A DNA stretch of 64,000 nt from contig MQVO02000008.1 in NCBI GenBank assembly GCA_001986395.2, positions 1,240,001 through 1,304,000 of the forward strand, in the 5' to 3' direction. The stretch comes from Irpex lacteus. Lineage: Eukaryota; Basidiomycota; Agaricomycetes; Polyporales; Irpicaceae. The notes under the pieces were generated by a model. It was not told the origin of the DNA, ran no database searches, and worked only from the letters and a program-made list of their open reading frames with translations. The position numbers were made by a program, and so were the translations under genes. This document shows, piece after piece, positions 22,058 through 34,723 of the stretch. Positions within the stretch are counted from its first letter, which is position 1. Each line of letters begins with the position of its first letter.

Positions 22058-22317
22058 GTCTTTCAAAGTACACATAAAATAAAATATAATCATGAAACAT
22101 TTACTGCGGAGATGTTACAGAACCCGAGGGATCGGCCGGCCCAGGTCGCCACCGTCCTAGCACTTACATCTCTGCTCTCTACCACACCTCTCCTTCAACG
22201 TCGACGGCATCCAGAAAATAGCAGACATCATACGGCCACTATTTCTGGTATATAAAACTGTGAAAAACATAGAAAGATCTACCAAGACACTCACGCTCTT
22301 CGAGCAGAGAAGTCGCG

Positions 22318-24363
22318 ATGTCGACGGTACAGAACTTCGGAAAGGGCGTAATGCGTGTCGCCAAAAACTACACGAAGGGGTACTCGGACGTGCAAGCAAA
22401 GGTCAGGGAGGCGACGAGTAACGATCCATGGGGACCGTCGGGGACGCAGATGAACGAGCTCGCGCAGCTCACTTACAATCAGTGCGTACCTGCTCCATCT
22501 TGTTACCTCCAATCGTCGCGTTCAATTCCCTCAACCCTCATGCCGTAATACTTATATTGTTCCTAAATATATCACCTGCAGAAATGACTTCATCGAGATC
22601 ATGGAGATGCTCGACAAACGACTCAACGACAAGGGCAAGAACTGGCGACACGTCTTCAAGTCTCTCACAGTGCTCGACTACCTCCTGCACGCAGGCTCCG
22701 AGAACGTCGTCATCTACTTCCGAGACAACGTCTACGTCATCAAAACGCTCAAGGAGTTCCAATACGTCGACGAGTACGGCAAAGATCAGGGCGCGAACGT
22801 CAGACAGAAGGCCAAGGATATCTCGAACTTGTTGACGGACGAGGCGCGGCTGCGGCAGGAGAGGCGGAGTCGTGCGAATATGAGGGATCGGATGATCGGG
22901 CAGAGGGGAGAGGGCGAGGATGAGCTGTTGGAGAATGAGAATCATAGACGGAGGAGTGGGACGCCGACGCGTGCGGGTGGGAGGAGGAGGGGAGGGGACG
23001 ATGATGACGAGTTAAAGAGGGCTATCGAGGAGAGCAAGCGATCTCTGGCGGAAGAGCAGGTGCGTCTGGTTGTGCCATGGTAATGGGAGCCAACATCTGA
23101 TAGCATACATTACAGGCCCGAGTGGGCGGTCTGACTGCTGAAGAACGCGATCTTCAACAAGCTCTCAAGCTGTCTGAAGAAGAGGAGCGTAAACGAGCTG
23201 AAGAGCTCGCGAAGTCGAACCAGAACTCCCTCTTTGACGATCAGAACAACAACCTGTGGGTTCGCCTCTCACTTGTCTCGAATTGTTGCTGATCGAGAAT
23301 AAAAGCGTCAACCTGAATGCTGAGCCCAACCCATTCCCGCTTGTGGATGCTGGTAATCAGTTTGGCGGCGTGCAACCCCAGTTCACACAGGTAAATCTAA
23401 TCACAAATACTTCTCGGACATAAGACTGATGAGATACCACGCGTTTTCAGCAGGTACCCCAGTTCACGAGCTTCAACCCATACCAAGCGCAACTCCAGCA
23501 AGAAGCCATGCAGGTGAGCATCCAAGTTATATCCTCCGCGCTATAACACATCACTGATTATACACGACGAACAGGCAGAGTACTTGCGCCAGCAACAAGA
23601 ATGGCAACAGCAACAACAGCTCCAGCAGCAGCAAGAGCTCTTCGCGCAGCAACAAGCCCAGCAGCAACAAGAAGAGTGGATGCGCCAGCAGCAGCTTCTC
23701 CAGCTCCAGCAGCAACAACAGCAGCAATTCCAACAACAGCAGCTCGCTCCTCAGCCCACCGGATTCGGGTAAGCCTTCTCCGCTCCGTTTCTTAACATAA
23801 ACATATATACCTAACTAACACGCACATGACAGCTCGAACAACCCCTTCGCAGCCTTCGGCTCCGCCCCCACCAACCCCACCTCCCAATACCTCTCTCCCT
23901 CCCCCCAACCACCCCCACCGCAGTCCACCTCCCCCGTCTCCTTCAACCTCCAAGGCACCTACTCCAACTCCTCGGCGAACTTGCCTAGTCAACAGCAGCA
24001 ACAGTCGTTCTCGCCGCCACCGCAGGCGCAGAGTGCTCCGCCCACACAGCAAGGGGGGAAGGGACCAACAAGGGCGGATCAGGAGCATGCGCATCTTGCG
24101 AATTTGTTTGCTAATCGGGATGATGGGATTGATTCGTTTGGGAATTTTGGGCAGCTCAGGTGTGTTTCTGTCTTCCACCACTTGATGTGGTTATAGAGAA
24201 GAGACGATTCTGAACGTGGATGTATAGATATGGTCAACAAGCAGCCCGATTCGTCAATACGCCGACTGGGAGTGTTAACAGCCATAACCCTTTTGCTCTG
24301 CAGCAACAACAACAGCAGCAGCAGCAACAGGGAGGCGCGGATCAGCCGTTCTTCTCGATATAA
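22318..24363 (+). CDS. ENT1: Epsin, ENTH-domain endocytic adaptor
   Basis: Binds PtdIns(4,5)P2, ubiquitin, clathrin and EH-domain proteins during endocytosis. Eight exons (22318-22481, 22582-23059, 23116-23255, 23306-23390, 23451-23513, 23575-23768, 23833-24159, 24228-24363) encode 528 residues. ENTH domain about 10-140 (VREATSNDPWGPSG, NDFIEIMEMLDKRLNDKGKN, VFKSLTVLDYLLHAGSENVV). Two UIMs follow: DDELKRAIEESKRSLAEE and ERDLQQALKLSEEEE. Then come Gln-rich tracts and NPF motifs (SNNPFAAFG, SHNPFAL). Exon 5 has a CAGCAG tandem acceptor that could add or drop one Gln. Whether it is the ENT1 or ENT2 counterpart cannot be told. Confidence 0.93.
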
Positions 24364-25669
24364 CGTCTCCTCAATGTGGTCCGTGGTGAATTCGCCTCCA
24401 GAACCACAGATTAACGTACTCACCTTAATGCAGCAGACCATCCCATCCACTCTCCTCCTCGTATTGGATTGGTATGGTATCCTAACACCAGCCACCACAC
24501 GCTCCCTTGGGCTTCTAGCTTGACCTCTCCCGACTATAAAGCCTGCGAATAATGTCTTTTCTTCCTCCACTTCACCTTTACCTTTATCTTCAACTTCAGT
24601 TCATTTCTGATCTACACAGACGTATGTAGCCCAGCTATACCCTGCTCCGACCTGCCGCTCCTTCCACATTGATATCGCGACGGGACGATCTATGCTCTTA
24701 CTAGTCCTATTCCGAGGATCCCTACATGGTTTTTTATCCTCCAACTTACTACATACGCTCCTTGCCTCTTGTTTCATTGATCTTTTCTCTTTGTTAGTAT
24801 ATGTCTGATCGTCTCTCCTTGCTCGGCCGTGGGTTTTCACCTCTAAGTTCTATCGTGTGCAGTAGTCTGGATGGTGGAGGGGAGTTCTTGCTTGTGCTTG
24901 TAGCAGTGACGCTTATTTCTCGCTTGCATACTCACTTATCTGAGCTCGCACGTTGCGTTGCGTTGGATGGATTGGATTGGAGGTGTACGCGCCATGTGGT
25001 AGGTCTGCACGGGCATGTGAACGTTCCTTGCCTAGTAACCACTATAACTAGTGAGTCTAATAGATCTCTACTGACTTCTTCTGTTACTGATCTTCGTTCG
25101 CAGATATTAGCGTCATCGTACCACATGCCTCTTCCTAAACGTTCGATAAGGACAACGGGTATGCTAATCTCGACAGGTCGGATTGTCTTGGCAAACTCAC
25201 GCGTTCGTAGCACGCAAGTACCCTCTTCTGTCTTGCTACGGTATGTAGATAGAGTTCGGATTGCATAATCAGTGCTCCGCTACTGCCCACGCCCCTCTGA
25301 CTAGCTCTGACCATGTGCTGACGCGACTTCTCCCTAGGTCTTAGCACATGCAGGTGTCACTGCATTCTGCGAAGGAGATACACGTTCAATCCTCTGCACT
25401 ACTTATCTAATGAGATATAGCCCTCGAAATGACAAACGATCTATGCGGTTTCGATGGTAAAGACATATCCATGTTGGGAATGCTGACATTTGCTCCTCAG
25501 CATTATGGTGGTGCGGCACGTCGCATAGACTCATGCATGGAACATCAGCTCTCTTCGAAGCCTTCAATTGCCCACTGCAGAGTACAAATATCGAGCTCCT
25601 ACAAGCGAATTTGACTCTTGCGCTGCCTCGAGCTTTGCACCCCCCTCTTCCCCGCTAGTCTGATCACCT
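24364..25669. other. Intergenic region
   Basis: Holds the epsin 3' UTR and the promoter of the secreted nuclease. A long open frame at 24801-25268 has no protein resemblance and is probably chance. Confidence 0.4.
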
Positions 25670-26655
25670 ATGTCGCCTTCAAAGTTCTCCCTCGTCGTCG
25701 CTGGACTCCTCCTGGCGGCACAGGTCATAGCGGCACCCGTTCCTGGGCTCGAAGGCAATGAGGCGCTGGCCAGACGTGCGCTACCTACGCCGGTATCAGT
25801 GGCTACCGCGAAGACGTACTTGAGCGAACGTGAGTGGTGTGTAGCAGATGATATGATTTAGCCTAACGAGTTCGTCTATAGTAACGGTCGCGACGGACTC
25901 CAACTCCCCGGCGTACGCACGAACTAAGTTCAAGACTTGGGATACCAGTATGTGCACCGATCTATAGGCCTACATCCCCCGATGTGCACAGTGTACTTAT
26001 GAAATGTCCAGTTTCGGGAAGCTGCGACACACGGGAAACCGTCCTCAAGCGCGATGGCACAGATGTCGTCACCGACAGCAGCTGCAAAGCCACCTCCGGC
26101 CATTGGGTGTCGCCGTACGACGGCGTGCCCACCGACCTCGCGAGCGATTTGGACATTGTAAGTCCCCGAGCTTCCTGCCAGATAGCCTCATGATCCGCGA
26201 GAATTCGAAGCCTGATAACTGATAATCGCACCAGGATCACCTCGTACCTTTGAAAGAGGTGAGATAATCGGCAAACATAGCTGTCCGACAAATACCGTGT
26301 GTGGTTTTACTCACGGGTGTCGGTGATTTTGATAGGCCTGGCTCTCCGGAGCGCGGGACTGGACTGACGCGCAGAGGGAGGCGTATGCGAACGACTTGAC
26401 CCGGCCGCAACTTGTCGCCGTCACGGATAACTTGAACGAATCTAAAGGTGCGTTTGCTTCATATACGTATACTGGGTTTGAAATTGAATGTTGCGGCCAC
26501 ACGCAGGTGACAAGGACATCGCACATTGGCAGCCCCCGCTGGCGTCGTTCAAGTGCACGTACGCGCGCGCCTGGGTGCAGGTGAAGCATTATTATTCTTT
26601 GACGATCGACACGGACGAGAAGAGTGCGTTGACTACGATTTTGAACGGGTGTTGA
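25670..26655 (+). CDS. Secreted HNH nuclease-like protein (GmrSD C-terminal / DUF1524 type)
   Basis: Six exons (25670-25829, 25882-25947, 26012-26157, 26235-26258, 26336-26447, 26507-26655) give 218 residues. The signal peptide is MSPSKFSLVVAGLLLAAQVIAAPVP. The family core is DHLVPLKEAW (HNH first His), an Arg/Asn-rich middle (LTRPQLVAVTDNLNESKGDK) and W-containing C-terminal positions (WQPPLASFKCTYARAW). Four cysteines suit an extracellular enzyme. Fungal and streptomycete proteins with this domain are thought to be secreted nucleases, but activity is inferred here. The first catalytic His sits on a 24-nt exon. Confidence 0.88.
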
Positions 26656-27679
26656 TTATAAGGTGCTGTTGTGTGTATTGGTTAATGTACGTGTATACAT
26701 GGTTCGATTCCTTGCTTCTTTTCTTGTGATCACCGTTCGAGATTCTCGAATGTGAATGAAAAGAATGCATCTCCCGAGTTAATGGGCTTCGCTGGAGCCG
26801 ATTTAGGATTGAAGGTGTAAAGGGCTTAGTGCCATTTAGTGATGGTATGGCGTGAGTTTAAAGGTCATCATGGTTGTTTATGTCACAATCGCTTTTACTT
26901 TGTGGTGCAAATATCGCTCAAACTTCTCACAGCTTCAGTTCATACGACCTTGGTCGAGACAGTCAATGGAGCTCTTTAATTGTCTCTCAGCTTTTCCTAT
27001 GGCAGTCGCTCGATACACATCTACGAAGCTCATCACAAGAGGTGTTCGTGTTCACCATCATGATCTATATCTAACAGTACGCGTGAAGTACATCTACGAC
27101 CAAAAATACAGCAATTGTACGTGATAACTACATACAACTCTACTTAAGAGTCACAAGAACAACACGATGGGAGACATGCAGGGGTATCTAATGGTTGCTG
27201 GGGTGCGCAGTGTCAAGAATTGGAAGTCAGAGCACGGGTATGCGATGATGAGCCATGCAACAGGGGGATGGATGATGAATGAATAAGATATGAAATGGAA
27301 GGGTAATCAGCAAGAAAGTCCAAGAAAGTGTCTGTAGTCCATCAGTCCGTGCGCTGCGTTGCGATGCGTAAGGCAGGATAACGTCCCGATGGCGGTCGGT
27401 AGCATAGCTGACAGACAGAGCCTGGCGTGGGCTACGTGCCGCCCCCGGCAGAAAGGGTTGCATGTCGATGGACAGTTCTTGTAAATGAAAGGCTGTCCAG
27501 CATGTCACCGCCCAGGCCAGTTCCTCGACGACCAAAAACACAGCGCGCTTAGACGTCTATGCTGACGTACGCATGTGTACGATGCCTCGAGGTAAAGGAG
27601 ACGCTGGCCCTTGTCGGCGACCCTCCCGGCCAGGAAAGAGAGTGGGCGACTGGGAGAATCAACACCGATTGGCGAAGCG
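26656..27679. other. Intergenic region between convergent genes
   Basis: No gene recognised between the nuclease stop and the P450 stop. Only short unrelated frames occur. Confidence 0.4.
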
Positions 27680-29962
27680 TTATGAAGATTCAGATGCCTT
27701 GCCGAACTTGACCCATAAGCCGCCCTAAGAAGAATGAGAGTGATTGAGTACCTCTGCCCTTTCCGGGTGACACAGTAATGGAAGGAAGCGTACCTTAACG
27801 AACAGCGTCAGGGCGTATTGGGGGCATATGCGCTCCATGGGCTCCCGACCCGTTCCATTCTCTTGCCACTGCGGCGGAGGCGATGATCCTTCAGGTTGTG
27901 CCTCCGGCGCGAGCGTGAACGTGTCAAATTCCTGGAGGAGTCGGACGATGAGGAACGTCGCCTCGTTGCGTGCGTAGTTCTGGCCTAGACACTAGAAAGG
28001 CAAAAGCCAAATAGAAATTTAAAGTCAGCGTTTCCGGGTATCGGGAAGGAATGGAAGAGTGAATTGTCGCACGTACCATTCTCGGGCCACCGCTGAAGGG
28101 CGTGAAGATCATGGGTTTCTCGGTGAAGTGTGAGAGCCGCTCGTCCAGCCATCGATCCGGGTCGAAATCGTACGCGTCGTCTCCCCAAAGGGCCTTATTT
28201 TGCTGAGTGAGCAGGGGGAAGTACATGAGCACTGTATGTTCTGGGACGTAGATGGGCGTCGAATCCGCATCGACGTAAGTCCCGTCTGACGCAGGCAGGA
28301 CAACACCGTTTTCGCGAACTTCGCGGACGTTCAAAGGGACGGGAGGGAAAAGGCGTAGGGTCTCGTTGACAACTGCATGGACTGAAAATTGAAGGGTAAG
28401 GTCCAGGTTGACGGATGAGGCAGGTCAAGGGGGCAGACGTACTGTATCGCATAGACTTGACAGTCTCAAACGTCGGTGTGCCTGTTTTGCCACAGTGTTG
28501 GAGAACTTCTGCACGCATCTTACGGGTGACGTCGGGGTACATCGCCATAACATAGGTTACAAACGTCAACAAGCAAGCAGTCGTGTCTCGACTGGCCAGA
28601 AGAATGTTAAGCAACTGGTCGCGAATGACTTTGGGATCTGTAACGAGAATACACGTTCAATTGATGTTCTCGGGAATATCGGAAACAACGTGGAGTCTCA
28701 CCTTCGGTGTTGTCGGCGAGATACTCAAGGAACGTGCTGTGTTCCGTCGATGAATGCAAGCCGGCCTCGTTCATCTTCCTCGCATTCCTGATCGCGTTGT
28801 TAACGATAGGATCGAGGAAGTCTGCTACGACTTTGACGTGCGGGTCCATGTCGTCCTTGAACAGCTCGTGCACGGGCCAGAAATATCCCCTTCTAGCGCG
28901 TTGCGCCACAATCTCCTGCATCGCCTCAAACGATTGCGTAAACGTACCAAACTCGTCATTTGTAGCAGTTCCCTTGGTGCTCATGCTCGTCTGACCGGCA
29001 ACGGGCAATGCACCATGCAGAGTGTCGAACTTATGCCCGAAAAGGAACTCGCCGGCAGAGTCAGATGTGAACCGAGCGAACAGATCTTGCGCTTCGATAG
29101 CCTGTCCTGTGCGGGACAGATCGGTGATGATGGCGACGGTCTTCTGAGCATATTTCTCGAATACCTCGAAGTCGGAGGTCCGATCTTTAGCGAAGAAGGG
29201 GCGAGCGAGGGCGCGATGCTGTAAGGAGAGCATCAGACAATGTCGCCCACCGTTCCTTCGCTTGGACACACCTTCTTCCAGTCCTGCAGATAAGGCGTGA
29301 GAACAATATTATCACGTTATCCGTGAGTTACTCTTACCTCGTCGTCGCGATTAAAGATACCATCACCAAGGAACTTCTCCCTAGAGGGGAGTCAGTACTC
29401 GTACGATATTACCTTGAGAAAACGTCTCACATGCGTTCCTTCTGTCTTCGGCCCCTCCAGAAGTGATTGAACCCAGTGGAAAGGATAGATTTCATATGTT
29501 GCTCGTCCATCGTGATAATCTATGTCAATTCATATTGAGCCCCATAACTCCGTCAAATGAATGAAATCTCATACGCACAAGATCGGACCAAAGAAGTTTG
29601 AGGTTCAATGTTGTCGACTGATATTCTTCGAACAGCTCGCGTTGAAATGCACCAGGGTATCTTGATTTTGCTGCTTTCCCAAGTTTAATGAGAATATCAA
29701 GGTTTCCTGGCCACTTGCCCCTGACCACTGTGGGAAGCCGTCCACCTGCCAGCCTGGCCGCGCGGGCCTGGAGGAAGTCATTAATCTTGACCCGTGTCAG
29801 TCCTACTGCAAAGAGCCACAAAATATACAGCGATGGTGTTGTCCATCTGAGGCGTATTCTGTCAAAATGCACGAGCCCTGCGAAGAGTGCTGAGGGGATG
29901 AGGAGGATGCGCACAAAGTCGCAGAAGAGGCGGAAGCGGTATCTACTGTACGGGTGGGGCAT
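27680..29962 (-). CDS. Cytochrome P450, CYP63-like
   Basis: Nine exons (29962-29579, 29519-29431, 29380-29338, 29283-29272, 29218-28702, 28637-28443, 28381-28077, 27991-27794, 27724-27680) give 595 residues, a normal length for CYP63/CYP52-type monooxygenases of alkanes, fatty acids or aromatics. The N-terminus has two hydrophobic segments for ER anchoring. I-helix LLASRDTTACLL, ExxR in NETLRL, heme ligand in FSGGPRMCLGQNYA. Exon 4 is 12 nt (DWKK) and completes the conserved DWKKHRALARPFFAKD. Signature elements are intact, so it should be functional. Confidence 0.93.
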
Positions 29963-32900
29963 TCTGCGAAAGGATGAGAATATGACGCAGAGCAGACAGC
30001 TGCTCTTATACCTGGCGGAGGAGATATGTTGTTAGGAGGGACCTGACATGGCGGTCGCAATTAAAAGGCTTCCGCCTGGGATAAGACCACGAGACAGCCG
30101 TTGGGAATCTGATTTGATTTGCATTCATTATCCGGGTTAACATGGCGCGCAGAAAGACCGCAACAACTAACCGGCTGCTCGTGCCTGCCCATCATCCCAT
30201 CATCGGTGGTAGTGAAGCCCCGTCCTTCGAGACGCCTTCCTAAAAAGGCACTTTCCTGAGTTTATGTCAGAAATTAACCACTAACAAACTCATAAACCGT
30301 GTCTCACCTGACTGATCTACGTTTTTATTCACAGTCCGCGATAAGTTACAACACCATCTCCCCCGACTGCTGCTGTTTCAGTCTCGAATCCGCCTTCGTC
30401 ATCCCACCCGTGCTTCATGGGTGGTCTTGGGTGGTGCCATGTGCATTTAGCACGGAGCTGAAGCCCTTAGATTCTGCGACTGTCAGTCTGCCTGGCGATT
30501 CCATCACGCCGGCGGTACAGTGAGTAACATTGCAACTCACCCAGAACATACGGACACGGAGGTAGATCGTCCGGGAAAGGGTTGTAACCGAGAAGCGCCG
30601 AAGCAGTGCTATTCGAACCCCGACACAAACTCAGAAAATCATAGTCGTTTGGACCGAAGAAGACGTGGACGCTTCGTGAGACACTTGCTCTTGACCAACT
30701 ACATCCGGACCCATGACGTCCTAGCAAACACTGTTATGCCTTATTTTTGCTGGTGAGCATCGATAAGTCAGCTCACGCTCTCTGTATGTCTTTCACAGGA
30801 ATATACGGAAGTGTAGTGCTTCCAGCTCAATTTTTGAGAACTGGTCACGGATATCCCAGGACGCCGACAAGTCGTCCTTAAGATCTTCCGCCACGGTGTG
30901 TAATGGGCGTGCCCGCTCGTGCATACTATTGAACGGCTCTTCGACATTGTCAGAACCAGAGTACGCACATGTGGTAAGCCATGTTCCGTTCATTCCAACG
31001 GCCTGCTGAAGATTTCACGGGAAACGATATAGGCTCAGACGGATATCCTCTTGGCGACCCATAATTTTTAGGTGTTTTGGCGTTCATCACCAAAAAGGGG
31101 GTTTGTAACAGGTTAATTATTAACGATGATCTTTAGCACTCAACCCTCACAACCTCAACCCTATCTCAATCGCGCTAAGACAGACGATCCTACCTACAAG
31201 CGGCCCTGGGACGCGAACAGAGAGCCTCGTGTTTGTTCTGCTTCCCTTATTTAGGCTCTCTCCATGGTTTAACCTATACGCGCTTGGTCGGAGGATAGCA
31301 AAGACCGACGTCGTGAGCACCCAGCTCACCACGGCCCACTTTCCACTGGATGGCTCTATCGCGTCTTACGTGGGTATGTTTGTGGCCAATGACCGAGTCT
31401 TCCACTTCCATCAGCAGATATCTTATCAAGCTTGTCTTCTGTCTTGCACACTGTTGCTGAACATGAGACCGAGCTTGTGAGTAACGTCTGTCAATTGATG
31501 TCGAGATATTCCTCAGGCTGGTGAGTGCCTGTGTTCATGACTCGACTGTTGTGATCACTCATGCACATAGTTTGCCGTAAATCTGGTCGCTATAGCGCTC
31601 TGACACTTTACGCAATGGCAGGTCACAGACGGAATCCTTCCGATAGGAACCCTACCACTGGCATCTTGATCCGTCACTTTATAGATCTCATGTACGTCTC
31701 CTTTACGATCATATTACTATCAGCTAACGATGTGGGTTTGCCTACGGCCAGTAGCCTGAAGTGTTCACGCGTTCTAGACCACCTCCTCGATCTACTGAAA
31801 CAGATACCGGTATGAGGCAAGAAACATTAGTCAAGCTGCGACTTCACATACTAAGCATACTTCTCATCGGTACTCAAACTCCTCCGTGTTCATTGCGAAA
31901 CATGTGCTTACAACGTTTACAAAAACCCCAGGACGTATTTGTAGCGTGACGACGTGGAACGCCCAGTTCTCGCTGGAGCGTGACGCACGAACAACGTTAC
32001 CTTCCTATTATGGGCATGAAGAACAAACCGAGGTACACAACTGGGCCCTCCTCCCGGCCTGACATTCGGAATGGATGCGGTTTCTTGTTCACCGAGACCG
32101 ATCGTTCGCTGCCAAATCGTCTTGGGTTTCATTCGTCATCGAAAAACATATGGTTTGCATTCTTGTTCGCCACAGCGTATTGGGTGGCGACGGAAGGTGG
32201 CCTGCGACCGATTCTGACACAGAACTTGGTCGAACGAGGCCAAATCGAGATGGATTACCCGGGCTTGAGGTGTAAGATAATTTTCATTCACCATCTCAAT
32301 GATGCAAGTAACCTTCTCGTGGCGCACCAAATAGCGTTACTGCCGGCCTTGCCCAAAACATGCCGCACCCCTTTACAACATAAGCAGCCGCCACTACGAT
32401 GCCTAAGCAAGTCGGCATTTCCTCCCATCCGACTCCAACTATCAGCCTATCAAATCCGCTGAGGTGACCAGCATAGATCTCACCAGCACCGTTGGAGTTG
32501 ACGAAGAGGCTCGCCCAGGCGCTCGCTATGAAACTTGTTTATTCACTGGTCCAGCTTTCATTTATCATGAGATCTCCCTCGAAACCTCGGTCGACGACAA
32601 AACACGATGACCCGCCCTTCTCGGAGGCCCGAACCTCGCTGGTCGCCCTGGTCGCCAACGTGGACACCGCCACCCGCCCCCGATGATGGTCTGATCGCTA
32701 CGGTCAGCGCGAGTCGCGTTTGGGATGCCTGACAAACAGTTTCGAGCGGCTGCACACTCTATTACTTCCGGTCGTAAGTATGCAGACCAGAGGCGAGGAG
32801 TCGTAAGTCCTCGGCTTGCCTACCTACAGTGGATAACCTCAGCAGTCATCGTATATAGGCGCCAAAAATGATAGTGCGTCTCTTCTTCATACATACATAA

Positions 32901-33630
32901 GACTCTGACCCTTCTCCGACTTAAGCTCGGAATGTGTTGGAAAAGTGCTGCGGTGTGCACGGTGGCTGTGGCGAGCCGACGCTGTAAGAACGCAGACGGC
33001 GGAAGCTTGACAGATAGTGCGTGTTCGCGGTAGAACTCTTCGCGCGCGCAGCCGGCGGTATCGTTCGTTTAAATGAAGAGGATGCTTGCTTGAGAACTTC
33101 GAAAAGGTGAATAGAGGTGGCGTGGTGTGTAGAACGTGGTGATAAGCGTGCAGGAGGATATGCTGTGACGGCGGGCGCAGATAGAAGCTAGAAAAAGGAA
33201 CATGGTCGATATCATCCTCCGAACTTCGAATTCGTACCTATTCATTCTGTCTCGCCTAGTTGAACCGTGCATCCACCTCAACTGCCAGTGCAGGATATGT
33301 CGCCGTCCCTTATGATAAGATCTGACAAACTGATAGCCATGCTTACCAGGGATGATATCACCTGCTGACAGGTCAGTATTCAGTATGCATGGTAGAGCGC
33401 AAGGGGGTGTGCGCCCAACCTTCTCATTTAGCCGTACGAATAATAGGTTCTGCTCGGACTTCCAGCAGTACCGATGAGTATGTCCGGCCCGTAGGCCTTT
33501 GCTTTGTCATTGGGTATGAATTGACGTTCGTCGTAGTGTACTGCATACTAAAGCATATGTAGTGTTAGAGCAAAGGGTGTGTACAATACCAGCAGAGACT
33601 ATAAATGTTCGGGTGTAAACCATGAGCGTC
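29963..33630. other. Long gene-poor, decayed region
   Basis: No complete gene recognised. On the minus strand 30993-30530 has exon-like sequence (RPLHTVAEDLKDDLSASWDI; ALLGYNPFPDDLPPCPYVLG followed by a GTGAGT donor), perhaps a gene remnant. Open frames at 31561-32462 overlap on several frames and look like chance. Confidence 0.35.
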
Positions 33631-34723
33631 TTACTCCGCATATGACATGGGAGCCTTCGTCCTGCGAGAAGTTCTACGGGTCTTGGCCGGAGGGTTAGAT
33701 TCAACGGCATTATCACCGCCATCGTCTTCTTCTTCGTCTCTCTTACGCTTTGCACTAGAAGCTGTCGTCTTGCGAGGGGCTATGAACGAACTCAGCTCTA
33801 CTCGTACCACGTAGACTTCTTACTGAACTTACCCCGTGCCTTCTTCGTAGGCTCTACGTTTTCTTCGGGGGCATCGTTAGCCTCAGCGAGAGCAGCTTCA
33901 GCCTTCCTGGCTGCAGCCTTGGGATCAACTTTCGCTGAGAACAATGTAGTTCGTGAACGCCGTCCTACACAACGGGTACACCATGAGACAACTCACTACG
34001 CGGTTTCTTCACAGGGTTTGCTTCTTCCTCTGAGTTAGCATACTCTGGTGTGAAAGTGCGCTGACGTTTGGCTCGCGGTTTGCGCTTGGTAGCTCGTGCT
34101 GAAGGTGTGGATTCATGAGTATCACTGAACAACACAGGCTATACACAGCTCACCGCGTGGTTTCTTCACGGGATTTGCTTCCTCCTCGGAATTGGCATAT
34201 TTTTCTACATCATCTACCTTAGCCGGGGCGGGGGCAGCCTTAGCTTTCACTTTTCCTGTAAACGTTTCATTCGTGAAGATTACTAAAACATCGCAGAAAT
34301 CACAATGAATAGTACGTACCACGAGTCTTCTTGGCCGGCGGCTCTGGCATCTCGAGACCTCTTTCGTTACAATATTCCTCCAGTTTCTCTGTCAGACTGC
34401 AGTGCCGAAGTTATCAGTTCCGGTTCTTTGCCACTGGTAGGCCAACGCTTAAATCTGCTCACCGAGCAATACACGTCGGACCGACGCCAAAAAGGCCCTT
34501 CATCTCCAGAGGGTGCTCATACCGTGTTGTACAGTTCTGTAAGCTCTGAATCGCGTTTTCATATCCAGTTGGACGCGGAGGTCCGCCACGGATTTTATAG
34601 TCTTTCTCCGCATGAAAACCTGATCATATTGCAGCGTAAGTTGTCGTTCTGTAAGATGGAAAATCAAAATATTCTCCTCATACCTTTGACCCAGCGCAGA
34701 AAAAGAGGATTTGGATTAGGCAT
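33631..34723 (-). CDS. MUS81-like N-terminal protein lacking the nuclease domain
   Basis: Seven exons (34723-34684, 34619-34463, 34396-34320, 34255-34154, 34098-33997, 33934-33833, 33779-33631) give 242 residues. The start MPNPNPLFLRWVK and the helix-hairpin-helix part (GYENAIQSLQNC, EMKGLFGVGPTCIARLTEKL, EEYCNERG) match the N-terminus of the Mus81 structure-specific endonuclease. The rest is basic linker with NLS-like runs (KRKRDEEED, KTRRTSRRTK) and stops. The ERKxxxD nuclease and C-terminal HhH domains are absent from the neighbouring DNA. Exons 4, 5 and 6 are each exactly 102 nt, the first two sharing ANSEEEANPVKKPR. Probably a truncated paralogue or pseudogene. Confidence 0.65.

Noticed and set aside
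24801..25268. 155-codon plus-strand open frame after the epsin gene
   Set aside because: No recognisable motif, low-complexity Leu/Ser/Arg content and an overlapping antisense frame. Most likely chance.
31980..32462. 160-codon plus-strand open frame
   Set aside because: Overlaps two other open frames, has no domain or splice structure, and lies in a decayed region.
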